40,646 bases of DNA from an uncultured Pseudomonadota bacterium (GCA_903900265.1 CAIUMM010000033.1:1-40646); one strand, 5' to 3'; shown: positions 1-9,086, counted from the first letter of the stretch. Numbers and translations: made by a program. Notes: generated by a model not told the origin, from the letters alone.

Positions 1-1
1 G

Positions 2-367
2 ACGCTGCGCATGTGCCCCGACGTGCGCGCGGTGCGGGTGGTTCGCACGCTCCCGCAGGGCTGCGCGGAGCTGGAGGTCGAGACCAGCGGGCTGTTGAGC
101 CCGATGCACTACGTCTCCCGCCGATGCCGGACGGCCGATGGTTCCACCGAAGAGATGCTTCGCAGCGAGGATTTCTACATCAACAACTTCGTTTGGTCGG
201 TCACCGATGCAGGCGCCGTCCGCCGCGTCAGCCTCGTCGTGCGCTCCGAGCCCCGTCTGCCGGTCCCCGAGTGGATCCTCGGTTCGGCCGTGCGCCGCTC
301 AGTGGAAGCGACGCTCGCCAACTTCGCGGCGCGGGTGGAGGCCGCCGCGGCACGTCCCGCACGCTGA
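2..367 (+). CDS. START/SRPBCC-like lipid-binding protein, C-terminal part
   Basis: The reading frame is open to the left edge, so only the last ~121 residues are present and the start lies outside. The tail carries the pattern usual at the end of START/SRPBCC domains: a strand with an aromatic core (DFYINNFVWSV), a strand with alternating hydrophobics (VRRVSLVVRSEP), a PxxWIL turn and a long C-terminal amphipathic helix ending in Ala/Arg. Proteins of this fold bind a lipid or other hydrophobic ligand in a cavity closed by that helix. This is seen from sequence pattern only; ligand and role are unknown. The gene stops 130 bp before the next one, which has its own upstream signals, so the two are probably separate units. 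Confidence 0.55.
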   Translation, partial: TLRMCPDVRAVRVVRTLPQGCAELEVETSGLLSPMHYVSRRCRTADGSTEEMLRSEDFYINNFVWSVTDAGAVRRVSLVVRSEPRLPVPEWILGSAVRRSVEATLANFAARVEAAAARPAR

Positions 368-451
368 TGCGAAGCGCGCTTCTGCACGCGCGTTTACAAA
401 AGGAGTACAAACCCATCGGTGTACCGGGTGAACAATGTCGGAAATTGTCGA

Positions 452-476
452 AAGTCGTCCCGACTTGGGGCATAAT
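452..476 (+). promoter_or_regulatory. dyad plus -10-like hexamer upstream of the MopE/FG-GAP lipoprotein
   Basis: A perfect inverted repeat with 6-bp arms and a 3-bp spacer (AAGTCG-TCC-CGACTT, 452-466) is followed 4 bp later by CATAAT (471-476), about 20 bp before the start codon at 497. The surrounding 100 bp is less GC-rich than the coding sequence. No well-spaced -35 hexamer is visible. The dyad could be an operator overlapping the promoter; this is inference from position and symmetry. Confidence 0.3.
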
Positions 477-496
477 GGCCCCCTCTCTGGTTGACC

Positions 497-3400
497 ATGA
501 CCCGCTTTTCCTTGTTGCTCGCCCCCAACGTGCTCTCTTCCTCACTCCGCGTGGTCTCCACGCTCGCCGCGCTGGCCGTGTTTGCGGGCTGTCGCACCGC
601 TGAGGTCAAGCTCGAAGACACCTCCGGCGGCGGGGATCTGGACTCGGTAGACTCCAGCGACTCAAACGACTCCACCGACTCCAGCGACTCGAACGACTCC
701 ACCGACACCGACGTGATCACCAGCGGGGACATCTCGGTCAGCCCGGCCTCCATCGATCTGCCGGTGCTGTTCATCGGCCAGTCGGTCTCCGCAGACCTGA
801 CGATCACCAACATCGGCGAGGGCCCCGTCGCGGTCACGATGTCGTTCGCGGGCGCCTGGGCCACCTCCTACACGCTGGACTCCTACACCGCCGCGCCCGA
901 ACCCGGCGCAGAGAGCGCCCACACGCTCACGCTCACCCCGACCACCTGGGGCGATCATTCGGTAGGCTTGATCATCGACGCCGACACCGGCGCGCACATC
1001 GAGCTCCCGGTGCACGCGCAGGTGCAGGAAGACGCCGACGGCGACGGCTTCGGCAGCGTGATCAGCGGCGGCGAGGACTGCGACGACACCAACCCTGAGA
1101 TCAACCCCGCCGCGACCGACCTCTGGTACGACGGCATCGACAGCGACTGCGCCGGAAACGACGACTACGACCAAGACGCCGACGGCTCCGAGAGCGTGGA
1201 CTACGGCGGCGACGACTGCGACGACACCGAAGACAGCACCAACCCCGCCGCGACTGACCTCTGGTACGACGGCATCGACAGCGACTGCGCCGGCAACGAC
1301 GACTACGACCAAGACGCCGACGGCTACGTGATGGACGTCTACGCGGGCCTGCCCACCCTCGGCGTTCCGACTTCCGGCGCGCTCCCCGATGGCGACTGCG
1401 ACGACACCGACTCCTCGCTCAACCCCGGCATGACCGACACCTGGTACGACGGCATCGACAGCAACTGCGCCGGAAACGACGACTACGACAAAGACGGCGA
1501 CGGACACCAGTCCGACCTCTACGGCGGCGACGACTGCAACGACACCAACGTCACGATCTACACCGGCGCCCCGGACGCTTGGTACGACGGCACTGACAGC
1601 GACTGCGCCGGCAACGATGACTACGATCAGGACTACGACGGCGCGCGGACCGACGCCGCCGGCGGCGACGACTGCGACGACACCGACGCCAACATCGGCC
1701 CCGCGATGACCGACACCTGGTACGACGGCGTAGACACCGACTGCGCCGGAAACGACGACTACGATCAGGACTACGATGCCTACGTGCCCGACGAATACGC
1801 GGGCTTGGCCACCGTCGGCGTCGCCGGCTCCGGCGCGCTGCCCGACGGCGACTGCGACGACACCGACGCCGCCTTCCACCCCGGCGCCGCGGACACCTGG
1901 TACGACGGCATCGACAACGACTGCGCCGGAAACGACGACTACGACAAGGACGGCGACGGCCACCAGTCCGACGTCTACGGCGGCGACGACTGCAACGACG
2001 CGGTCGCGTCGACCTACCCGGGCGCAGCAGACGCTTGGTATGACGGCGTCGACAGCGACTGCGCCGGCAACGACGACTACGATCAGGACGGCGACGGCGT
2101 CGATTACCCCACCGACTGCAACGACACCGACGCAACGGTCACCGGCCCGGTGGCCGAGACCCTGAACGGCATCGACGACGACTGTGACGGGTACACCGAC
2201 GACTTCGCGGTGGGCGACCTCGCGAGCGGCGCGATCTACGGCTACAGCAGCAGCATGGGCCTCGGCGAGCACGGTACGCTCGCGCTGACCAATGACGTCA
2301 CCGGCGACGGCAAGGTCGACCTGCTCGTCGGCACCCGCACCAGCGGCTACGGCTACGTCTGGGTGCTGGACGGCGCGACCGGCGCGGCAGCCAACGGCTC
2401 GATCGCGAACTACGACACTGCGGTCATCAGCGGCGACAGCGGCTACTACCCGATCTTCGCGGTCAACGGCCCATGGGACGACGAAGACGGCGATGGCGTC
2501 ACCGACTTCATCATCGGCGGCGCGTACAACTCCACCTACTACACCTACGGGCGCAGCTACCTGTTCGAAGGCGGCAGCAGCATCACCGGCAGCTTCTCGT
2601 CGTCCACCTACGATGTCCGCGTCTCGGGGGACGACTCCTACTCCGCGGACAACGCCAGCGTCTCGGCCATCGCCGACGTCGACGGCGACGGCGTAGGCGA
2701 CATCATCGTCGGCGCGCCCAACGATGACTACGGCTACTGGTGGGGCGCGTACTACGAGCTCGGCTCAGTCTCGGTGTTCCTCGACGGCGGCTGGTCCGGC
2801 TCGGTCGACATCGGCGACGCCGATGAGCGGATCTACGGCCAGAGCAGCTACGACTACCTCGGCTACAGCTTGACCGCGGGGGACGTCGACGCCGACGGCT
2901 ACGCCGACTTCATCGTCGGCGCGCCAGGCTACGACGGCGCCAGCTCCGGAGACGGCGGGGTGTTCGTCGTCAACGGCAACGCCTCGGGCTCCTGGAGCTC
3001 GCAGATCGAAGGGGCGGCTGACGGGTACGTGTACGGCGGATCCTCCGGGGTCGCGCTCGGCACCGACACGCTGGCGCACCCCGGCGATCTCGACGGCGAC
3101 GGCCGGCTCGACCTCGCGCTGTCCTCCGAAGACAAGGGCTACGTCTGGGTGTTCCTCGACGCGGGCAGCATCGTCGACGACACGCCGGCCAGCACGGCGG
3201 ACTACATCCTCACCGGCACCGCCGGCGACTTCGGCTCGATGATCGTCGCCGACTCGGACCTCGACAACGACGGCAAGGACGATCTCGTCATCGGCGCCGA
3301 CGGCTCCGACACCGCGGGCAGCAACTACGGCGCGGTGTACCTCTACCTCGACGTCTCGGGTTGGACCGCGAGCATGACCTCCAGCAACGCTTCGGTCACC

Positions 3401-3556
3401 GTCTGGGGCTCGAGCTCCAACGGCTACCTCGGCACCGGCGGGGCAGGCGGCGAGGACATGGACGGCGACGGCATCGAAGACCTCGCCATCGGCTCGTCGG
3501 CCAACGACGCCGCAGCCACCGACGCCGGCGCGGTGTTCGTCGTCCCGGGCTGGTAG
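497..3556 (+). CDS. lipoprotein with Hydin-like domain, MopE metal-binding repeats and FG-GAP propeller
   Basis: A predicted 1019-residue cell-surface lipoprotein. The start is the ATG at 497, inside a slightly longer TTG-started frame; it gives a signal peptide ending in a lipobox (VFAGC, Cys32). A Ser/Asp/Asn/Thr linker follows, then a beta domain of the Hydin/choice-of-anchor-D type (about residues 75-178), then seven near-identical units built around WYDGIDSDCAGNDDYD and DGDCDDTD plus one diverged unit (LNGIDDDCDGYTDD). These match the MopE putative metal-binding motif family. The C-terminal ~450 residues hold about seven FG-GAP calcium-loop repeats (for example DVDGDGVGDIIVGAP), expected to form an integrin-like beta-propeller. 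The role is inferred as surface binding or adhesion with heavy Ca2+/Cu load; no enzyme motif is seen. Confidence 0.85.
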   Translation: MTRFSLLLAPNVLSSSLRVVSTLAALAVFAGCRTAEVKLEDTSGGGDLDSVDSSDSNDSTDSSDSNDSTDTDVITSGDISVSPASIDLPVLFIGQSVSADLTITNIGEGPVAVTMSFAGAWATSYTLDSYTAAPEPGAESAHTLTLTPTTWGDHSVGLIIDADTGAHIELPVHAQVQEDADGDGFGSVISGGEDCDDTNPEINPAATDLWYDGIDSDCAGNDDYDQDADGSESVDYGGDDCDDTEDSTNPAATDLWYDGIDSDCAGNDDYDQDADGYVMDVYAGLPTLGVPTSGALPDGDCDDTDSSLNPGMTDTWYDGIDSNCAGNDDYDKDGDGHQSDLYGGDDCNDTNVTIYTGAPDAWYDGTDSDCAGNDDYDQDYDGARTDAAGGDDCDDTDANIGPAMTDTWYDGVDTDCAGNDDYDQDYDAYVPDEYAGLATVGVAGSGALPDGDCDDTDAAFHPGAADTWYDGIDNDCAGNDDYDKDGDGHQSDVYGGDDCNDAVASTYPGAADAWYDGVDSDCAGNDDYDQDGDGVDYPTDCNDTDATVTGPVAETLNGIDDDCDGYTDDFAVGDLASGAIYGYSSSMGLGEHGTLALTNDVTGDGKVDLLVGTRTSGYGYVWVLDGATGAAANGSIANYDTAVISGDSGYYPIFAVNGPWDDEDGDGVTDFIIGGAYNSTYYTYGRSYLFEGGSSITGSFSSSTYDVRVSGDDSYSADNASVSAIADVDGDGVGDIIVGAPNDDYGYWWGAYYELGSVSVFLDGGWSGSVDIGDADERIYGQSSYDYLGYSLTAGDVDADGYADFIVGAPGYDGASSGDGGVFVVNGNASGSWSSQIEGAADGYVYGGSSGVALGTDTLAHPGDLDGDGRLDLALSSEDKGYVWVFLDAGSIVDDTPASTADYILTGTAGDFGSMIVADSDLDNDGKDDLVIGADGSDTAGSNYGAVYLYLDVSGWTASMTSSNASVTVWGSSSNGYLGTGGAGGEDMDGDGIEDLAIGSSANDAAATDAGAVFVVPGW
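1072..2111 (+). repeat. tandem MopE-unit repeat tract inside coding sequence
   Basis: Seven DNA units of variable length share a nearly constant core encoding WYDGxDxDCAGNDDYD. There is a higher-order pattern: units 2-3-4 resemble units 5-6-7 in order. Units 2 and 5 carry the longer YAGL...GALPDGDCDD insert, units 3 and 6 carry KDGDGHQSD, and units 4 and 7 carry DAWYDG. This points to duplication of a three-unit block. Confidence 0.85.
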
Positions 3557-3622
3557 TCCGGAACGGGCATCCGCGGCGTAGATGGTCGCGGATTGGATAG
3601 AAAACGACGACGCGAGGCGCGC

Positions 3623-4348
3623 ATGCTGGTGTTGCTCACCCTCCTTCCCCGCTCCGCGCTCGCCGTGGAGAGCGGCTTTGTCTACCTCCCCGCCGCGCGC
3701 TCGGTGTCGACGGTGGCGGTGAGCGTAGACGTAGGCGCGCGGTCCAACGGGGCGCTGCGCTTCGTTGATCCCGGCGTCGGCCGCACGGGCCTCGTGCAAC
3801 GCGTCGAAGGGAGCTGGGCTGCGCAGCCTTGGCTCGCGGTCGGCGCGGTAGGCATGCTCTCTGAGGCAAACCCCGACGACGCGCCGGTCAGCGCCGCCGG
3901 GGGTGCATGGATGCGCGTCGCCCGGCCCGAACCGGACGGACCGCAGATCGCCGGGCAAGTCGGCGGGCATCGAGAGTTCAGCGGCGGCTGGGCGATCACC
4001 GCGATCGCGATCCTCGATGTGCCGATTGGCGCGGCCCGGCTCGGATTCGCGCCGGCTGTGGAGCACCGGTTCATGGAAGGTGCAGACGCCGTCGACATCA
4101 TGGTGCCGCTCGCCGTAGACGTAGGCATCGGGGATCGGTGGCGCATCGGCGCCGAGGCGATCGGTCAAGACCTTGAAGCCTATGTAGAAGCCGAAGAAGA
4201 AGAGGCGGAAGGGGGCGCCACGTGGCTGGCTGCGGGCACGCTGTCGTGGCAGGCCGAGCACGCCCACGTCGCCTTCGCCCCGGGCGTCGGGGTCGCGGCG
4301 TCTGGGGTCGGCTTCGCAGGGAGACTTGTGGCGGGTTGGGACTTTTGA
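3623..4348 (+). CDS. small secreted beta-barrel-like protein
   Basis: About 241 residues. I chose the ATG at 3623 over an upstream TTG (3593) because it places a short signal peptide at the very N-terminus (LLTLLPRSALA, cleavage before VESG). The mature part is Gly/Ala/Val-rich with alternating short strands and ends in Phe (RLVAGWDF), as outer-membrane barrel proteins often do. An acidic patch (EAEEEEAEGG) lies near residue 195. No family was recognised. It sits 66 bp after the MopE lipoprotein, and its stop overlaps the start of the GH5 lipoprotein gene (TTGA), so it is probably co-transcribed with the latter. Role unknown; a small outer-membrane protein is the best reading. Confidence 0.6.
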   Translation: MLVLLTLLPRSALAVESGFVYLPAARSVSTVAVSVDVGARSNGALRFVDPGVGRTGLVQRVEGSWAAQPWLAVGAVGMLSEANPDDAPVSAAGGAWMRVARPEPDGPQIAGQVGGHREFSGGWAITAIAILDVPIGAARLGFAPAVEHRFMEGADAVDIMVPLAVDVGIGDRWRIGAEAIGQDLEAYVEAEEEEAEGGATWLAAGTLSWQAEHAHVAFAPGVGVAASGVGFAGRLVAGWDF

Positions 4349-6288
4349 GGTCTGCCGCGCACCGCGCGCGCCGCTCATCCGCGTGCACGGTTGCGGGCGC
4401 TCTGCTTGGTGTGTTGGCAAACGGGTGTGCAGCGCCCGATCCCGACGAAACCGCGTCCCAAACGGACTCCGCAGACTCCGCAGACTCCGCAGACCCCGCA
4501 GACTCCGCAGACTCCGGCGACGCCCCCAGGGACGCGTGCGACCCGGTCGCGCCGCTGACCACCTTCGTCACCCGCGAGGGCGACGCGCTCTTCGAAGATG
4601 GAGCCCCATTTCGCTTTGTTTCGGTCAACGTGCCCGATCTGCTCGGCATCGTAGACCCCGCGTGGACCATCCCTACGCCGTGGGAGCAAGACGACGCGCT
4701 CTGCGCCGTGCGCCAGCTGGGCGGAAAGGTAGCGCGTACCTATGTGATCTCGGTCGGCAACCCATCGGAAGGCGTCCCCCGCCACGTCACCGCGCCGGGG
4801 GTGCTCGACGAATCCCAGATGATCGCGATGGACCAGGCGATCGCCGCCGCGGGCCGGCAGGGTGTACGGCTGATCATTCCGCTGGTGGATCAGTGGTCCT
4901 GGGTGGGCGGAACCACCGAATATGCCGCGTTCCGCGGTCTATCTCAAGATGCGTTCTGGACCGACGCCACCGTCCGGAGCGACTTTTTGGAGACGGTGCG
5001 CCTCGTGGTGAGCCGGGTGAACACGGTCACCGGTGTGCCCTACGCCGACGACCCAGCGATCCTCGCGTGGGAGACCGGCAACGAGCTCGACGCGCCGGCG
5101 GACTGGACCGCCGAGATCGCAGCGACCATCAAGGACCTCGACGCGAACCACCTCGTCGTCGACGGAACCTTCGGCATCGCGCCGAACAGCCTCGACAACG
5201 AAGACATCGACGTCGTCAGCAACCACTATTACTGGCCGGCGGGCTTTGGAGACGACTACGCGGCGGCCGCCGCCGCGGATCGCGCCGCAAGCATCGGTCG
5301 CCGGCCGTTCATCGTCGGCGAGTTCGGCCTCGTCCCCGCGTGGCGCGTCGAAGGCCTGCTCACCGAGGCCATGGCCAGCGGCGTCACCGGGGTCATGGCG
5401 TGGAGCCTTCGTTTCCACGATGAGCGCGGCGGATTTTACTGGCACACCGAGTACGAAGACGGCTCCACCGTCTACAAAGCCTATCGCTGGCCCGGCTTTG
5501 TATCGGGCGACGCGTGGGAGGAGCGCACGGTGCTCGACCTGCTGCGCGACGCAGCAGCCAACCTCGACGCACCGCCGATCGCGTTGCCCCCACCGGCACC
5601 GAGCATCGTAGAAGCCGACTTCGAGGGCACCCTCGGATGGCGCGGCTCGGCCGGCGCCGCCACGTACACCCTCGAGCGCGCCGCTAGTCCAGATGGGCCC
5701 TGGGATGAGGTCCGCAGCGGCTTTACCGACGCCGACGCCCCCAACCTCGCCGAGGTCCGCGATCCCGCCGCGGTCGCGCCAGAGACCGCCTGGTACCGGC
5801 TCAGCGCGGTAGGCGAAGGCGGCGTCTCTGAACCCTCGGCAGCCTACGGCCCGGTCGAGATCGGCGCGGTGTTCGAGGACGCGCTCTCCGACCTCACGCG
5901 CGTTTACGAAGCCGACTCCGCCCTTCGGATAGACGGCAGCAACGCCGCCCTCTTCAACGACGACACCGGTCGCTTGACCCGATCGTCAGCCGGGGACCGC
6001 AGCGTGGTGTGGACCGCCGGGGGCGTCGTCACCGGCATCGACCTGTTGGCCTACGCGTGGCCCTCGGAGCCAACACCAACGCTGACTTTTGCGACGTCAC
6101 CGGACGGCGGAACGTGGACGAATCTCCTGCTCCCCGCAGAGGACCTGGGCGGCGACTGGCGCCAGCTCCGATACCGCGCGGATTCGCTCCCGGCTGGCAC
6201 ACGCTACGTGCGCGTCACGCTCGCCGAGACCGGCGGGCAGACGTGGACGCCGCAGTTAGGACAGCTAAGGCTCCGTTACACGCCGTAG
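4345..6288 (+). CDS. GH5-type (mannanase-like) glycoside hydrolase lipoprotein
   Basis: About 647 residues. The TTG at 4345 overlaps the previous stop (TTGA) and yields a signal peptide with a lipobox-like end (LANGC, Cys28); a much longer upstream frame would run inside the previous gene. A linker of repeated DSA triplets (9-bp DNA repeat, about 4464-4515) precedes a TIM-barrel catalytic domain (about residues 70-410). Family landmarks are FRFVSVNVP at strand 1, WETGNEL with the acid/base Glu247 after Asn, and FIVGEFGL with the nucleophile Glu326. The motif style is closest to GH5 beta-mannanases (GH5_7). The C-terminal ~230 residues form two beta modules, FnIII-like and then discoidin/CBM-like, probably for binding polysaccharide. 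A CE2-type deacetylase gene lies convergent downstream, which suits use of acetylated mannan or a related polymer. Substrate is inferred. Confidence 0.75.
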   Translation: MRSAAHRARRSSACTVAGALLGVLANGCAAPDPDETASQTDSADSADSADPADSADSGDAPRDACDPVAPLTTFVTREGDALFEDGAPFRFVSVNVPDLLGIVDPAWTIPTPWEQDDALCAVRQLGGKVARTYVISVGNPSEGVPRHVTAPGVLDESQMIAMDQAIAAAGRQGVRLIIPLVDQWSWVGGTTEYAAFRGLSQDAFWTDATVRSDFLETVRLVVSRVNTVTGVPYADDPAILAWETGNELDAPADWTAEIAATIKDLDANHLVVDGTFGIAPNSLDNEDIDVVSNHYYWPAGFGDDYAAAAAADRAASIGRRPFIVGEFGLVPAWRVEGLLTEAMASGVTGVMAWSLRFHDERGGFYWHTEYEDGSTVYKAYRWPGFVSGDAWEERTVLDLLRDAAANLDAPPIALPPPAPSIVEADFEGTLGWRGSAGAATYTLERAASPDGPWDEVRSGFTDADAPNLAEVRDPAAVAPETAWYRLSAVGEGGVSEPSAAYGPVEIGAVFEDALSDLTRVYEADSALRIDGSNAALFNDDTGRLTRSSAGDRSVVWTAGGVVTGIDLLAYAWPSEPTPTLTFATSPDGGTWTNLLLPAEDLGGDWRQLRYRADSLPAGTRYVRVTLAETGGQTWTPQLGQLRLRYTP

Positions 6289-6306
6289 GCGCGCGCGTGA
6301 ACCCCC

Positions 6307-6995
6307 TCAGGGCAGTTCGGGCATCGCGGCGCGAATCGCGCTGACCAGCGTGTCGGACATGAGCTGGTGATCGGCGGCGATCGGGTGAGTACCGGTCCCG
6401 TTGTACTCGAAAACCACGGCGTGTACATCGGGATCGGAGCGGCGCAGGTTGGCGACCGCGGCCTCGACGTACGCCGAACCGGGCGCGACCGCGTCCATGC
6501 TGCCCAACGCGAGGAAGATCTGAGCGTCGGGGTGGTGACCCCGCACCTTTTGCACGAAGTCGACGTAAGCCAGCGTGATGGGGGCGCCGACACCCAACCA
6601 GTAGTCGTTCTGGCCGAGGTTGATCACGACGTTCTCCGTGCGCTTATTCACCTCCACCGTGTGTACACCTTCGTCGAGTCCTTCAGCGACCCCATAGGTC
6701 GCTTCCCCCGGGGTGCAGGACAGCACCTGTGGCTCGAGGTCGTCGATGAGCACGTTGACCCAGTTGGTACCGGCGTCGTCGAGGTGGATTTTGAGGGAGG
6801 TGCCCTCAAACCGGGCGCGCACCGTTGTGCCCGGCCAGTAAAACGCCGGAGCCGCGGGGTCGGGTGCGACGAGCCGGCCCATGTACTGCAGGAGGGGGTC
6901 GTCGGGGGAGATCGTCACCGGCGCGGTGTCTACGGTGTCCACGGGGACGCGCCGGGATGCGCAGAGGTGCAGGCGAGCAGCAGGAGAGACAGCAT
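6307..6995 (-). pseudogene. CE2-type carbohydrate esterase lipoprotein, frameshifted and lacking the Ser block
   Basis: The body (from a GTG at 6942) has the two halves of a carbohydrate esterase family 2 protein: an N-terminal jelly roll (YMGRLV, FYWPGTTVRARFEGTSL, DEGVHTVEVNKRTE) and the end of an SGNH hydrolase (VVINLGQNDYW block III, then THPIAADHQ with the catalytic Asp/His region). The join VNKRTE-NVVINLG skips the stretch that normally carries the GDS nucleophile, roughly 100-150 residues, so the catalytic Ser is absent. A good lipoprotein signal (LLLLAC) begins at ATG 6995 but in another frame, which ends at 6930. One extra base in the G run at 6943-6946 (C run on the coding strand) would fuse it to the body as ...ASP-VDTVDTAPVT, a linker typical of this genome. 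The two lesions suggest a dead gene. Confidence 0.7.
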
Positions 6996-7071
6996 CGTTG
7001 AATCATCACACAGCTTCGGCGGCGCGGCGATCATCTGACCCGAAACGTTACATTCAGCGCAAGACAAAGCT

Positions 7072-8070
7072 GTGAGCACCGTTCCCCCCGTAGATCTCCC
7101 GTTCCCCTCCGGTTGGTTCGCGCTCGCGCGCGGCGCCGACCTGCGCCCGGGGCAGGTTCAGCCCGCCAAGCTCGCCGGGCTCGACCTCGTGCTCTTCCGC
7201 GACGAAGCCGGCGCCGCGCACCTCCTCGACGCGTTTTGTCCCCACCTTGGCGCGCATTTGGGCCACGGCGGCGTCGTCCGGGAAGGCACGCTCGTCTGCC
7301 CGTTCCACGGCTTCCGCTTCGCGCCCGACGGCACCTGCGTCGCCACGGGGTACGGGTCGAAGCCGCCCCGAGACGCCAGCTTGGCCTGCCATCCGGTGGC
7401 TGAGACCGGTGGCTGGATCTTTGCATGGTTCGACCCCGAAGGGGGAGCGCCGACGTGGCATCCGCCCGCGGTCCCGATGGAGGGCTACACCCCGGTGCAA
7501 GGCTCGGTCACCGAGCTGCGCACGCACCCGCAGGAGACCACCGAAAACAGCGTGGATCTTGGTCATTTCCCGTTCGTACACGGGTACCGCGACATGCAGA
7601 TCCACGCGCTCGTCACCGAAGGGCCGCACCTACACACGCGCTATTCTTTCGTTCGACCCTCCGGTTTTCCCGGCCTCGGGCGCGATCTGCACGTCGACAT
7701 CTCGGTGCACGTCTGGGGGCTCGGCTTCTCCTTTGTAGACGTGGTGTTGCCTGCGATTGGCTTGCACACTCGACAATACGTGCTGCCGACGCCGATCGCC
7801 CCGCGGCTGACGGCGCTGCGGCTGGGCATGGCGCTGCGCAAAGGTCCAGAGGCCGACTGGCGCTTGAAGCTGCTGCCGCAGTGGTTTTTTGACGGCTGGG
7901 TGGCTCGCAAGGCGCACAGCTCCTACGTCGAAGACGTGATGCAGGACCGGGACGTCTGGGAGCACAAGGTCCACGTCGCGCGGCCCTTGCTCGTCGACGG
8001 CGACGGTCCGATCGGGCGCTACCGCGCGTGGTGCCGGCAGTTCTACGCCGCACCGAAGCCCGCGCCTTGA
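7072..8070 (+). CDS. Rieske non-heme iron oxygenase (KshA/Neverland type)
   Basis: 332 residues, starting at GTG 7072; convergent neighbours leave no better start. The Rieske [2Fe-2S] ligands are visible as Cys56-x-His58 and Cys76-x2-His79 (CPHLG, CPFHG). The catalytic domain has the E-N-x2-D-x2-H-x4-H iron site (ENSVDLGHFPFVH, His165 and His170) and a late QDRDVWEHK that matches the qDxxIWExK element of the 3-ketosteroid 9-hydroxylase and cholesterol 7-desaturase (DAF-36/Neverland) group. It probably oxidises a steroid-like or other hydrophobic substrate with electrons from a separate reductase. No reductase is nearby, so the partner is unknown. The start is 129 bp from the broken esterase (divergent) and the end is 32 bp before the next lipoprotein. 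Confidence 0.85.
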   Translation: MSTVPPVDLPFPSGWFALARGADLRPGQVQPAKLAGLDLVLFRDEAGAAHLLDAFCPHLGAHLGHGGVVREGTLVCPFHGFRFAPDGTCVATGYGSKPPRDASLACHPVAETGGWIFAWFDPEGGAPTWHPPAVPMEGYTPVQGSVTELRTHPQETTENSVDLGHFPFVHGYRDMQIHALVTEGPHLHTRYSFVRPSGFPGLGRDLHVDISVHVWGLGFSFVDVVLPAIGLHTRQYVLPTPIAPRLTALRLGMALRKGPEADWRLKLLPQWFFDGWVARKAHSSYVEDVMQDRDVWEHKVHVARPLLVDGDGPIGRYRAWCRQFYAAPKPAP

Positions 8071-8102
8071 CGCAGCCGGTGCGCCCGACGTACGCTGGAC
8101 GC

Positions 8103-9086
8103 GTGACCCGAACCGGAAAGCCCTCACTGCTGCTCCTCACGTTGTGCAGCTGCGGCACCCCAAACGACACGGCGCTCACGAAGCCGCCGCCCGATACCGC
8201 TGAGACGCCCGGCGCGTGCTACCCCACCACGCTGACGCTGACGCAGGATCTGCGTCAGGAAGACCTCCCCGCCGCAGCGAGCCTCGAGCACACCGAGCAC
8301 GGCGTAGGCCTCGGCGACCTCGACGGGGACGGGGATCTGGACGCGCTCATCGGCTGGGCCGGCGGGGTGTTCGGCCTGCGCAACGATGGCACGGGGACGA
8401 TGACCGTCGATCCCACCATCGACATCGACGGCGGCGCGGTGATCCGCGGCACCGCAGTCGCGCTGGCCGATCTCGATCAGGACGGCGATCTCGACGCCTA
8501 CGTCGGCGAATACCCGACGGGAGACCTGCTGCTGTGGAACGACGGCAGCGGCCGGTTCAGCAGCGAGCGGCTGTGGGAGGGCGATCCGGAGCTCTCACCG
8601 TGGAGCGGATCCTTCGGGGACGCCGACGGGGACGGCGATCTCGACCTGTACATCGCGATGCTCGTCCCCAACCTCGAGCCCGAGCCGGTGCTGGACGGCT
8701 CGCTCATCGGCGGGCCCAACTACCTGTACGTCAATCAGGGCAGCGGCCACTTTGTGCGCGACGACACGCGCGTGCCGCAGGACAACAACTACGGCCTGAC
8801 CTTCCACGCGGCGTGAGTGGACCTCGACGGCGACGACGATCTCGACCTCTACGAAGCCAACGACTGGGGCTACTACGTCACGCCCAACCGCTACCTCCGC
8901 AATGACGGCACCGGGCACTTTACCGAAGACAGCTCGTGCTTTTGCGAGGTGCCGATGTACGCGATGGGCGTCGGCGTGGGGGACGTGCAGGGCGACGGCC
9001 GGCCGGACCTCGTGGTCACCAACCTGAACACGCCGACCTTGCTCGAGAACTACGAAGGCGGCAAGAACGGCTCCACCAGCGCATGA
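8103..9086 (+). pseudogene. FG-GAP (CRTAC1/VCBS-like) lipoprotein, nonsense mutation and truncated 3' end
   Basis: The GTG at 8103 gives a lipoprotein signal (LLLLTLCSC) and a Thr/Pro linker, then FG-GAP/VCBS repeats (VGLGDLDGDGDLDALIG, ALADLDQDGDLDAYVG, FGDADGDGDLDLYIA). At 8814-8816 a TGA interrupts a repeat exactly where family members have Trp (AA-stop-VDLDGDDDLDLY, normally AAWVDLDGD). The frame continues intact from 8817 to 9086 with two further repeats (VGVGDVQGDGRPDLVV). It then ends abruptly in ENYEGGKNGSTSA, overlapping the truncated MBOAT gene on the other strand. Homologues continue with further propeller and often an ASPIC/UnbV domain. A single G to A change (TGG to TGA) explains the stop; sequencing error is possible. 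Confidence 0.75.

Noticed and set aside
1072..2111. CRISPR or satellite array
   Set aside because: The repeat is protein-coding with MopE-type motifs on a lipoprotein.
662..2272. A 536-codon open frame antisense to the MopE repeats
   Set aside because: Its VVVDAV-type repeats are the complement of the DDYD/WYDG codons; it has no start signal or domain.
4462..4520. 9-bp tandem repeat as a regulatory element
   Set aside because: It encodes the Asp-Ser-Ala linker of the GH5 lipoprotein in frame; a coding explanation is enough.
8814..8816. TGA recoding as selenocysteine or Trp
   Set aside because: No SECIS-like hairpin was seen after it, TGA is the normal stop of many genes here, and homologues use Trp. 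A nonsense change or sequencing error is simpler.
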